Shown in pieces: positions 33,222 through 43,124 of a stretch of 64,000 nucleotides of DNA. Source of the stretch: Phytophthora sp. 'mugwort' (taxonomy: Eukaryota; Oomycota; Peronosporomycetes; Peronosporales; Peronosporaceae); contig JAUCEF010000013.1 in NCBI GenBank assembly GCA_033558025.1, positions 1,481,001 to 1,545,000 on the forward strand, written 5' to 3'. A program made the position numbers and the translations under genes. The notes beneath the pieces were generated by a model. It searched no databases. It was not told the origin of the DNA and was given only the letters and a program-made list of their open reading frames with translations. The stretch's first letter is position 1; each line of letters starts with the position of its first letter.

Positions 33222-34715
33222 CGATCTGTGGGGAGAACTAACTGGTGAATATCGACCCTTTACCTATCGCTACAGTCGAATGCGGGACGAAGATAGCTCA
33301 CTCACTATATAGGCTGCACGAAGAAGAGGAGGGTGTGTGTGTGTTGTTTTCCTTCCGCCCTGGCACGAGCAATGCCTTCTTAGTGCCAGTCCGCACTTCC
33401 GCACTGGCTGGGAGTGTTGCGACCTTCCCCCCTTCGCAACGGCTATGCACACCGTGCCAAGAGGCACGCGGTATGAAAATTGTGGCTTGGGCGGAATCGC
33501 ACTTTCTACCTATCAGAAGACGCAGATTTGCGTTTAGCAAAGACCAAATTCGCCTGCCATTTTTGAGCAATTGTGCATCGCGTTCAAAATGGGGAAAAAA
33601 GCCAGCGACGTGCGAGTCGCTTCTCGAGGTGACTGCCATCTGTATCTTTAACAGTTGTGACAGAAACTCCCCCGGGGTGACGGCTGTAATAGTCTCAAAA
33701 AGACGTCGGAGTCCGTGGCAGCCAAGCTTGCCGCCATAATGCCATTCGGAGTGAATTGTGCAGCCAAATGGCCGCACAGCATCCAGCTGGCGCTTAGGTT
33801 CAAATAATGCCTCAATGGCATACTCCATCGTGATCAATCTCATCTCGGGGTCTTTGCGCTTGTCGATCGTCGTGACAGCAATTAAGGGCAGACGAATACA
33901 TGTACTATGGGTGTACCGTCTCTCTCCAGCTTGGAGTAAAAGCTGCCACTTGCGTTTGTGATGCTACGCTCGTAGTGCAAATGTGGCAAGCAGCAATATT
34001 TTTTTTGTGTTACAGGGCGCAAGAAATTACAAAATTGAGAAACAGTTATTTATGGTGCAGTAATGAAAGAGCCTTATTAAACTGCTCACAGAAGTGAATA
34101 CATTGTACGTTTGTAGGTTATAGGTTTGTTACGGCGCCGAAGAAAAAAAACAGCTCCACTCATCTTCGTTCGATCGTAAGGCTTGTTCTGAATCCTTCTC
34201 GATTGGTCAAATTTGCCCCAATTTGGTCCAAGCCAGTGATGCTAATGAAGAGGCGGGTGTTAGCAGAACTTATACTTACTAGCCGAGCGCCGCTGCGTAC
34301 GCGGCAGTGGGTTTAGTGTCCCAGTAGGTGGACCTGCCCGTGCTCAGTTGCAGTCCCAGATTGTCAAGACCGTCTCGCACACCCTGCATGTGCCTCTAAT
34401 TTTGAGGGCGCGGGCTCTCGCGCCTCGCGCAACCTGCATGTGACGGCCGCTGGACCTTCGCCGTTGCTTTCCACGTCGTGCAAGGTACTGCTATACCAGA
34501 AAGGAATACCTAGGACAAACATCAGATACAAGGGCTAAAGCCTTACATGGACTTAAGGGGCTTGACCAGGCGACGGTCAGTAAGCTATGCAGCCCAGCGC
34601 GCAGCAGCGCATGTCGCCTGTCCTATCCTCGCAACCCCTACGTTATGATAGGACTGGTTACCTAGTTATACACGTAATTGTGCGCATGTCTGTCGTGAGT
34701 GTGCGCAACAGCACT
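33222..34715. other. gene-to-repeat transition, no gene recognised; possible LTR fragment at 34480-34700
   Basis: About 1.5 kb. Frames of 164 (plus, 33245) and 181 (minus, 33843) codons overlap each other and the upstream promoter, and neither shows a domain. From about 34480 the sequence changes to GC-rich text (TACTGCTATACCAGAAAGGA and onward) that looks like LTR material of a Copia-type element. This is an inference from its position left of Copia coding sequence and from style. Confidence 0.35.
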
Positions 34716-34970
34716 CAGGAGTTTCACCCGCAGGGCAATCCCCAACACCAGGCGGCGCCGGTATAGCAGCAACATCGCGTAGGAGTTTCACCCGCCGGGC
34801 AACCTCCAATTCCAAGCAGCGCTTGTATGTTTTCAGCACGCAGGAGTTTCACCTCGCAGGGCAGCCTCCGCCACCAGGCAGCGCGCCTGTCCACGCCAGC
34901 AGCGCGCAGGAGTTCCATCCGCAGGGCAACCCCAACGCCAGGCAGCGCCTGTGCAGCAACAAGAGTCTGG
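34716..34970. repeat. minisatellite, four units of 61-66 bp
   Basis: Units begin CAGGAGTTTCACC (or TAGGAGTTTCACC) at 34716, 34780, 34841 and 34907. Each continues with CGCAGGGCA or similar and ends in CAGCAGCGCG-like text. On the plus strand part of it reads as a peptide repeat around QEFHPQGNP, but frames shift between units. Confidence 0.8.
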
Positions 34971-35899
34971 GCTGCGGTAATATCTGGGAAGCAGCAGTGT
35001 CTGGTCAGCGGCAGTGTCTGGGCAACGGCAGCGTCCGTTGCGGCGCCGTTTGAGTCCTCGCGAGATCGCACGTGATGAACATCACCACTGCAGTGAAGCC
35101 GGGGACAAAGCAGAATGTCAGCATGACATGTGTGTGTGCGGTGCAGCGCGCCGGCTTCACACCACATGTACTTTGAAGTCTCACAGGATATCACTGTATC
35201 TCACAAGTACGCCATGACTCGCTCGGCTTGAGGAAGCAAATCTAGAAAAAGCATGCATATGATGCGGGGAGCTCTACTCACCCCCAGCAGGCAATGATAT
35301 TGATCGTACTGCACTTGTTTGACACGCCGTCTCGTTTAATACGGGACGGTACGATCTTTACACGATTAGCAGCGCCCATGCTGTCCAATATCGCATGCGC
35401 TCTTCGTCGATTAGTGCGAAGCTGCTATGCTCCCGGGGAAAGAAGGCCTACTCGCCATGAGTTGTCAGTTTGAACTTTTAAAAAGGTCGCGACCCATCTT
35501 CAGGTACAGTAGGAAGCATTTCCGCAAAGTGGCCTCACAAGGAGGAAATATCATCAGCCCCCAACCGGTTTTTAATCTGTTGTTGAATCACTCGACAGGA
35601 TGTAACGCTTTGCGCACACGAGCGGCAGCATTGGCGATTGAGGCGATAGTGCCTTCGTTTGTCGGCAACTAGTCCCTTTATCATGCTCATTTGCACCAGA
35701 ATTGTAATCGGCTTTGCTTCGGCTTGGCGCTTTACTCTCCTCGTTGCAGCAGCTCTCTTTTGGTCATCCATTCACCTCATCTATCGTGAGATTTTCAAGA
35801 ATCTGCATCTGCGCGCATTTTGGCAGCGCCGATGTTCGCCATCGCCTCGCGGAACTGCCCGCCTCTCAGCCATCGTCCGGGAGAAACTGCTGGGCCATC
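34971..35899. other. repeat-derived sequence, not assigned
   Basis: About 930 bp between the minisatellite and non-LTR copy C. No intact frame or domain was recognised. It is probably the left flank of the Copia element or older transposon debris. Confidence 0.3.
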
Positions 35900-35943
35900 G
35901 ACGAGCGGATACGCCCCATGTGACGAGCGGATACGCCCCATGT
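35900..35943. repeat. 22-bp direct tandem duplication
   Basis: GACGAGCGGATACGCCCCATGT occurs twice with no gap (35900-35921 and 35922-35943). It lies near the 3' limit of non-LTR copy C. Confidence 0.8.
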
Positions 35944-35949
35944 GACGAG

Positions 35950-37190
35950 CGTTGCGCATCGCTCGTCTGCCCCCAGGCGTTGCTTGCTCCCTGGCCGTTA
36001 TGATGTCCAGGGCCTCGTCGGGCGGCGCTCACGCTGGCCGCGCGACGCCAGAAGGCGGCCACCGGCGTCGCTGCTGCGGTCACCCAGGCTGGTCGCGGAG
36101 CGTAGGGCTGCAGCAACTCGCGGATGCGGCTGGGGTGGCGCCGATGTTGCCCTTGCCCGTGACCCAGCTGTCAGCGTTGGTGAATTAGCACGCCATATCT
36201 GCGACGAACGCTTCCACACTGGCGGAGGCTTCGCCGAACTCCTCCTCCGCGAGCTGGAGCAGCCGAAGCCGTGGTCGATACGCACACGCTGAGCTTGGGA
36301 CGATGGGAAAATCGGGAGCACCTCGCCGTCGTCACGCACAGCAACCTCAGCTTAGTCGTCCTCGCTCGTGGTGTCCTGCCTGGATGCGTCGGTCGTGGCG
36401 CGGGGTCGTCGAGGTACAGGCGCTGGCGTCTCGGCCGGGCTTGTTTAGTCGAGGCGGTGGGCCGATGGCAGCAGTCCATGGAACCTTAATGGCGGCCACA
36501 CTCCGCCAGGTTGCGCTTCAAATTCAGCGCCAGGTTGACCAAGCGGTCCGCTTGGGAGTTCGCCTCCTGGTCGATGTTCCGGAACGTATACTTGGCCATC
36601 GTGCTCAGCTCGCTTGTTCCGGCAGGAGAAGGCACCACGGACTTGGGCCACACAAGGTGATTGTCGGCCTCGATGGTCAGCATTGTAGATCTGCGGTGGT
36701 GAGCGCTCTGCACGCCGAGCAAGAACGCGTGTATTCGGCGGTGCTGCTCGCCATGTAGTGCGGGTCCACACCACAGAGCCACTTGGATCGAAGAGTGCTG
36801 CGGTGGTGCCGCCGGGCCTGGTTTTGCGGCGGTATGCGCCGCCGAAGCGCAGCATCCACTCTGGATGTCGTCCGAGCCGCTGTCAAGGTCCGCCGTGGCC
36901 GTGGCCGGAGGTTTAGCTTTGGGTGACGCCGGTGTTGGCGGCGGTGCCACCTCTTGACGCTGTCTTGGCGGCCGTGGTGTCCGGCGTGCCGCTCGGGCCA
37001 GCGTCACTAGTGAGCGAGGCCCCCACCGAGTCGAATCCGGCTTAGGACGCTCGCTGGCTAGAGCAACCCGCTGCTGGAAGGCGCTGTCCACCTCCAGTCT
37101 CGCGATGGCAGTAGCTCCGATTACGCGTGGGCTTGGACCCCATCTCGTGGTTCGGTGAGCCGGGGCTGCTGCCGGTGGAGGTAATCGAGC
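35950..37190 (-). mobile_element. non-LTR retrotransposon copy C, 5'-truncated and dead
   Basis: Minus strand. The higher-coordinate part (36486-37190) is ORF1: two RWGP motifs, then RNase H remnants, including LRFGGAYRRK, where the first catalytic Asp is replaced by Gly, and NIDQEANSQADRLVNLAL, the RNase H end. ORF1 stops with TAA at 36486 and the next ATG is at 36479, so ORF2 starts about 6 nt later. ORF2 fragments include RDDGEVLPIFPSSQAQ, matching RDGGEVFPTLPIGSN of copy A. Several frameshifts are present. At its 5' end the ORF1 frame runs into flanking sequence (MSIVFKFF..) near 37190, marking 5' truncation. Confidence 0.75.
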
Positions 37191-37252
37191 GCCGGGGCAG
37201 CAAGATGCGCTGAAGAATTTGAAGACGATGGACATGACGCTGACGGGGAAAG

Positions 37253-37355
37253 TGAACAGGATGCAGCCGAAGTAGCGAAGACGATGCAGCAGTTGATGAC
37301 ACTGAACATGATGCAGCCGAAACTAGCGAAGCCGATGCAGCAGATGATGACAGTG
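37253..37355 (+). repeat. two tandem copies of a ~50-bp unit encoding acidic repeats
   Basis: Units starting GAACAGGATGCAGCCGAA (37253) and GAACATGATGCAGCCGAA (37303), with a partial third near 37355. In frame they read as acidic text such as DTEHDAAETSEADAADDD. They lie between copy C and the Copia integrase. Confidence 0.6.
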
Positions 37356-37429
37356 AGCATGACCTTGACCTGGACACTTTGCTGTGACGACTGAGGTCGA
37401 GGATAATGATGTCCGGCACGAGCGATTGT

Positions 37430-38650
37430 CTCTTACATGCCAGAGTACGTCAGACTGATGGTCGATCGCGGCATGGTCAAGGGCATAATGCTTAAACGCC
37501 GCCGGAAGCTCGACTATGCAGACTTCATTTCGGCAAGCAGAACCGGAAGCCATTTAGGAAAAAGCTCGATAGGCCCATCAAGAAGGCAAATGGCATGATG
37601 CTTGCAGATCTGCTCGTACCAGGACTGTGTAACGGCTCACTGTACTCAGCTGTTCTTTTTGCGATGGACGGATTCTTTCGCCACGTGAATATGTATCTAT
37701 TGAAGTCGAAAACCGAGGGCGAGGCGAACAAGTTTGTGCAAGAGCACATTGCCTGGGCTGAGCGACATCATGACAAACGCGTCGATGCTGTGATTATTCG
37801 TGAATTAGGTGAAGATGATGAGATTGAAGTTGGGAGACCTCGTGAAGCAGGTGTTGACCGCTAAAAGCCGGGAATTTTGCAATGGAGCAATGGAGAGGTG
37901 GTATCGGAAGAGGGACATCGTGCACACAAACATTGGCCCCCCATGCTTCGCAGTTGAATTTAGTGGAGCGCACGCACCAGACTTTGATCGGCATAGTGAA
38001 GACAATGATGCATCAGTCTGGCCTGCCGAAGTCTTTCTGTGTATGCTCTCGAGACTGCGGTGTACATCAAGAACCGCGTGTTTTACGAGGGCGCAGGGTG
38101 CACTCCGTATAAGTTGATGTTCGGGTTGAAGCCTGACATTCACCACATTCGAGCGTTTGGTTCGCTCTCGTATTGTCACACACCGAAGGCCATGCGGAAG
38201 AAGCTCAGCATGAACTGCAGGGTCGGTGTTTTGCTTGGATATCGCGAGGACGTTGTTGGATGTCACGTATATTTCCCGACCGAGCCCAAGAAGAGTTTCG
38301 AGTCCGATGTGAAGATCAACGAGACGATCAAATGCAAGGACCGCTACGACCGCGGCTGCAAACAAAGTTAGCCGGTGGCTTCAGACGTTCAACGAGTCCC
38401 TTAAGGAGGGGAGGCCGATTTAAATTATTTTCCCCGATGGTGAAGATGAATCGCTCCCAGTACCTGAGGTGAATGCAGATTCAGCGTGTGAGACCAGTAA
38501 CATTCAAATGGAAGATGTCGACTCTGCTGACAGCGATCCTGACGACGCAGTCAAAGAAGTGCGGACTGGCAGACTGGCAGACTACAGAGTCGACCCTGAC
38601 CATTTCGAAGTAAACGCAAGTGGGCAAGACATAGGAAATGGTCCTCAGAG
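37430..38650 (+). mobile_element. Copia-type LTR retrotransposon fragment (GAG-pre-integrase, integrase core, acidic linker), dead
   Basis: Plus strand, spread over several frames. The GAG-pre-integrase end reads YVRLMVDRGMVKGIMLKRRR. The integrase core follows: ADLLVPGLCNGSLYSAVLFA, IAWAERHHDKR, then EFCNGAMERWYRKR, SQLNLVERTHQTLIGIVKTM, YIKNRVFYEGAGCTPYKLMF and GVLLGYREDVVGCHVYFPTE. The usual second catalytic Asp (TDKG) is replaced (TAKS); the Glu of LVERTHQ is kept. At least three frameshifts. An acidic linker (38469-38650) precedes where RT should begin, but RT is absent: the right end abuts inverted non-LTR sequence. Confidence 0.82.
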
Positions 38651-38749
38651 CGCGCAAGAGCTCAGCGCAGGTGATGACCTGGCCAGTAGCAATCGGCGTA
38701 TATGGAGCATTTTGCAAAACTGCTCCCTGCCGGATGACATCGATGCCTC

Positions 38750-39560
38750 CGGAGGAACACAGGAGGGCGAAGTTACAGGAAGCAACGGTGCTCTAGACGA
38801 GTCTTCTGCTGTTGACAACGGCGAAGATAGCGCTGCAGAATCTGTTGCAGGCAGCAATGAAGCTGTCGCCTGCTCGCCAGTCACCAGTCGAGCGATGGCC
38901 ACTGCTTCGGCAGCTCGGTGTCGTGGTCCCCAGCGCGTGGGCCTGGCCGCATGCTGAGTAGCCGCGGCGTCCTCCATCTCTTCGTCTTCTTCGGGTTCGC
39001 GCAGCAGATCGTCGAGGTCGACGGCAGGGCGCGAGCTGAAGCTGTCGTGTCGGCGGCTCGTCACCGACGCGAAGTTCGGGAGACTGAGGCAGTGGGCACC
39101 GCACGGGGGGCAGTGCCCAACAACAACGTGAGGCACGGCGCTCTGTTGGGAGGCGGTGTCTGCTACCACGGTTGATACGGCTGTCGCAATGACAGTCACC
39201 ACCGCGGCGAGGGGCTGGGTAGATCTTTTTTTTTTTTTTTTTGGACCTCTTGCCGCGAAGAACACGGGCACTAGCTGCAGTCGTCGTGGACGAGTCGCGT
39301 GCAGCAGCTTCGGCCGCATAGGCGCTCTACGCGCAAGCCTGGGCATGCTTCGTCGCTGCTGCACGCGACTTGAAGCCGATGCCGCACGTGCACCCGCTGT
39401 GGAATTGATTCACGAAGCGAGTGCCACGAGTTGCTGTGCGACAGTGGACGACGAGCGCTGCAAGGTCGCGGACGTTGTGCGCGTATACCGTCAGCACCGG
39501 TTCCTAACGGCCATTGACATACGAGGGTTGGTGAAATACGGATCCCGGTACTGTGTCGAC
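38750..39560 (-). mobile_element. non-LTR copy D, ORF1 middle segment
   Basis: Minus strand. The segment reads LTVYAHNVRD, then QFHSGCTCGIGFKSRAAATK and HAQACA, aligning with the second zinc-finger region of copy B ORF1 (QFAAGCACGAPFASRLAAAR). It continues to one RWGP motif (PTRWGPRHRAAEAVAIARL). The first C2H2 finger is partly deleted. A 17-nt A run (T on plus, 39226-39242) inside the frame encodes Lys. The lower boundary with Copia is near 38750 and not sharp. Confidence 0.65.
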
Positions 39561-39589
39561 CTTGACGCGCTCGTTCGTCGTCTTTGTTG

Positions 39590-40350
39590 GTCTTCGTCTC
39601 CTCATCGGAGTGCCAAGACGCTCCTCTACTCCTCCAACTGTCAGCCCCACCTAGTTTCCGCCTGCGAAGTTGCACGACCCGGCTAGGCGGTCGGCAGGCT
39701 GTCCGATCGGGGCGTGCCGGGGCAGCAGTTCTCGATGCCCCAAGTCCTCTACTGAGGCCGCCCTCGGCCTCCACGAGCTCCCAGACATCGCTGCCCGCCC
39801 CTCCCCACCAATGTAACTACACCCCTCCGCCTCCCGCGCTTTGTTTCCCTCACCCGACAGGCTGCTCAATAGGGTATCGCGCGGGCAGGCCCTTGCAGCC
39901 GCCACGGTGCGTGCCGTGGTCGGCTGCCCCATCCCCGGATGACTTCTCCAGCGACAGCAGTGACGGCGAGGACGCGCGATATCCTCGTCGTCGCTGCCAA
40001 CGCGCGGATATTCTCGTCGTCGCTGCCAAGCCCCCCCCCCCACCGTGAGTGCTGGTTTCCGACCCGCCAAGGCGGCCTGCATGCGCGCGAGTGCTGGTAT
40101 CCTACCCGCCAAGGCGGCTTGCATGCTGCCCGGTCAGGTCGTGCCCAGCGCTCCGCCAAGTGTTCCCCCAATCCCGGTTGCGGTCGCTGCTTCCCCCCAA
40201 GTTGCTGCAGCCGCATCTGACGACGCAGCACCCCCTGCTGACCCCGCCGCCGTGAAGCACCGCGTGCGCGCCGAGGCTCCTCGAATCCAAGCACCTACGG
40301 CTCGCACACGCATGGCGCCCACATTCAGCGACGCGGTCAGCAGCAACTAG
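39590..40350 (+). mobile_element. non-LTR copy D, ORF1 N-terminal segment in inverted orientation
   Basis: Plus strand, opposite to its neighbour. It matches the N-terminal part of copy B ORF1: ECQDAP, VARPG.AVGRLSDRGVPGQ, SSDSSDGEDA, LPGQVVPSAPPSVPP, and SPQVAAAASDDAAPPADPAA versus SPQVAATAADDAAPPADRAA in copy B. It ends at 40350 next to the broken 3' end of copy B. A short C run (40028-40041) and a 43-45 bp repeat of GAGTGCTGGT/TT..CCCGCCAAGGCGGC lie inside. Confidence 0.7.
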
Positions 40351-40369
40351 CGCTGCGCGCCCAACGCCA

Positions 40370-43124
40370 GTTCAACCGCGCCCATCGGGTGAGGCGCACT
40401 CGGCGCGTACTACCGTTCGACACGGCAGCTGCAGTTGTTGGGATTTTGATGCCCGTCCATTGACCCAGTGCTTGTTCTTCATGTGCAACTTCACATGCCT
40501 CAGCACTGTGCGGCGGTCCAACCACCCACGGTGGTGCGGCACGCGAAGCTGCAATGGCGTCTCGGGGTCGCCGGTATCTCGTCGGCCGGCGCCGTCTCGA
40601 ACTGGAGGCCAAAGGAGTGGAGATGGCGCTGGATGTCGACCCACAGCGAGCCGATGTCACCGTTGCGGCGCTTGGGCGACGCGTGGGCCGACGTCCCGAG
40701 CTTCGAGTTGAGGAGGAGCTCACACAGCTCTTCCTCCCGCTCCTTCCAGTGCTGGCCGTCTAGCTTGTGTCGCACGTCGGCAATCTGCCGGAGCTGCTGG
40801 CGGGCGATGCGACGGATGGAAGGTCGGGCGAGTTGAGCATCTGCCATCCGTGCGCTATCTGGAGCGTCGCATGCAGCTCCGTCAAGGGCTGGAGGCCCAG
40901 GCCGCCGCGCGACACCGGCGCGTAAAAGAATTGCGTCGTGGCCGTTGCCGGCAGGCGCAGCAGGTGGCGGAGGCCGCGGACGAGGTGCCGGTCGAAGCCC
41001 TCGAGCTGCTGCTAAAAGGGCGCAGGTGGCGGAGGGCGTACTCCACCCGAGATTAGTGGTACACCTTCACTGCCTTCACCACCTGCCATGGCGCCAGCCC
41101 CGACTGCAACAGCGCCGTCGCATCGTCCTTGAGCTTCTTGAGCGCTGGGGCAAGCTCGATGCGACGGCACACGTGGTCGAAGCCATCCCCGATCCCCAGG
41201 TACGCGTACGAAGCGTTCATGGTCAGCGAGGGGATCGGGGCGCCATCCATCCGTAGCCCCAGGTCACAGGTCTTCAGCACACCGCGTTGGTCCCGCTGTA
41301 CCGACATGGTGCTGCACTTGTTCGGGTTCGCCACCATGCCGGTCCAGCGGAGGAAGCCGGCCACGAGCGTGTGCTGTCGCTTGACGCCGTCCACGGTGCC
41401 GCTGGAAATCTTGAGGTCGTCGGCGTAGGCCGAGGCACCTGGACGGTCGTCGGCTGACAGCTGCACGCCCCTGTCCGGCAGTCGCTTGAGCGCGTGGAGG
41501 AGCGGGCTGATCGCCGCGTTGAAGAGATGTGGGCTCAGCGGGCAGCCCTGGAACACCCCCACGCGCTGAGCGATCGGCGCTGTCGTTCCGTCGACCGCGT
41601 TGCCGACTGTGAAGGCGGCGCCTTCGTAGAGCCCCCTGCAGCACGCGATGAAGGGGGCTGGCACGCCGAGTCGCCGGAGCGCTTCCCAAAGCAAGTCGTG
41701 TGTTACGCTCCCGAACGCATTCTTAAGGTCGTACCACACGACATGCGGCTCGCGATGCTTGCGCCGCGCTTGGTCCACCAACGTGGCTGCGAGGAAGTTG
41801 TGCTCCCCGCAGCCGTTCATCTCCCGGAATCCCTTCTGCGCGTCCGCGTGCCGCTTGTTGGCGTTCAGCCAGCGCGTGAACCTCCGCGCCAGGACCCCAG
41901 CATATAGCTTGTAGATGGCCTGCTGCAGGCAGATCGGCCGCCAGTTGCATGGGTCCTGGCGCGAGCCCTTCTTGAGCAGCAGGCGCACGATGCCGAGCTT
42001 CAGCTCTGGGGCACGCGCTGGTGCTGCCAGCAGCACGCGAACGCAGCGTGGAGGACGGGGAGGAGCTGGGCTGCGAAGGTCTTGTACACGTCGTAGCCGA
42101 CGCCGTCGAGACCTGGGCTGGAGTTGCCCCTGACGCGCTGGAGCTGGTCCTCAATGTCGTCGGTCGTCGGCGCCTCCGTGAGCAGCTCCATCGCCTCCGT
42201 GGCAGCGGGGAGTCGGGCAAGCGCTTTCCGGAAAGGCGCTCCCACCGGTGCGAGCGGCTCGAACGCCGACGGCGGTGTGTTCACGGCTGTGAAATGCTTC
42301 CACAGCCGCTCGCCCGGGATGGGGCACACGCCGGCGTCGGCGGTCGCACTGGTCTCCGTCGTTGCCGCTGTCGTCGCTCCTGTCCTTGACGCCGCCGCCG
42401 ACATCCGCTGCTCGCTCGCTTTGGCCAGGATGACGTCGACGCACGCCTTCTCGTCGGTGTCGAACTTATGCCGCAGTCGCTGCTGCTCAACGGCCGAGTT
42501 CACCCGTCCAACACGTCGGCGCGCCTTTGCGACTGCCGAACGATCATGGGGGGTAGTGCGTTGGACGGCGTGGAGGTCGTCCAGCGCCTCATCGAGGCGG
42601 TGCTCGCGGTGGTGGCGCGTGACGCGGGGTGGGCGGCCTTGGTGTTGTCGTCGTTGCCGCTGTCGTCGTTGCCGGCGCGCTGTCGAACGACTCTGGGGCG
42701 GTCGGTGCTCGTCCGGATGCTACCGCTGCTGAGCTGCGTGGCGTAGTCGGTCTTGATCGCGGCCCGGATGGAAGCGACGCAGGGCCTGGGCGTACGGCTG
42801 TAGCTTGTCGTACAGGATGAACGGGAGGGCCGTGATGTAGCCCTCCGCCGTCGCCCAGTCGCTTGCATCTGCGATCTTGGCCGCCAGCGTCACTCCCATC
42901 CGCTCCACGACTACGCCCGCCGCCTCACGCTCTTCATCGGTCAGCTTGCGGAGGCGGAGGCGCGGTCGGCGCTGTGGCACAGCGTCCGGGCCGACAAGCA
43001 TGGGCGCATACACGTACCCATCTTCGATGTCGGCCTGGTCGATGTCGTCGTCTCGGCCGTCCGTCGTAGTGTCCTCCGCGGGGCCGGGCTGGCTTGACGT
43101 CTGGGTTCGCGCAGGGGATGTCAT
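40370..43124 (-). pseudogene. ORF2 of copy B: reverse transcriptase, frameshifted, lacks endonuclease
   Basis: Starts MTSPARTQTSSQP at 43124. At least four frames are needed: the N-terminal block RPRLRLRKLTDEEREAAGV, then the RT core open from 42036 to 41053 with LGIVRLLLKKGSRQDPCNWR, VVWYDLKNAFGS, GVFQGCPLSPHLF and the catalytic YADD at 41416-41427. Downstream pieces RRNGDIGSLWVDIQRHL and LRVPHHRGWLDRRTVLRHVK match copy A. Homology ends near 40370, so CCHC and RLE domains are missing. Confidence 0.78.

Noticed and set aside
33298..33843. 181-codon minus-strand frame (and 164-codon plus-strand frame at 33245-33739)
   Set aside because: They overlap each other and the promoter of the FYVE gene; no motif, signal or consistent composition.
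39226..39242. T17 run as the poly(A) tail of a minus-strand retroelement
   Set aside because: ORF1 homology continues on both sides of it, so it is an internal Lys-coding expansion and not a 3' end.
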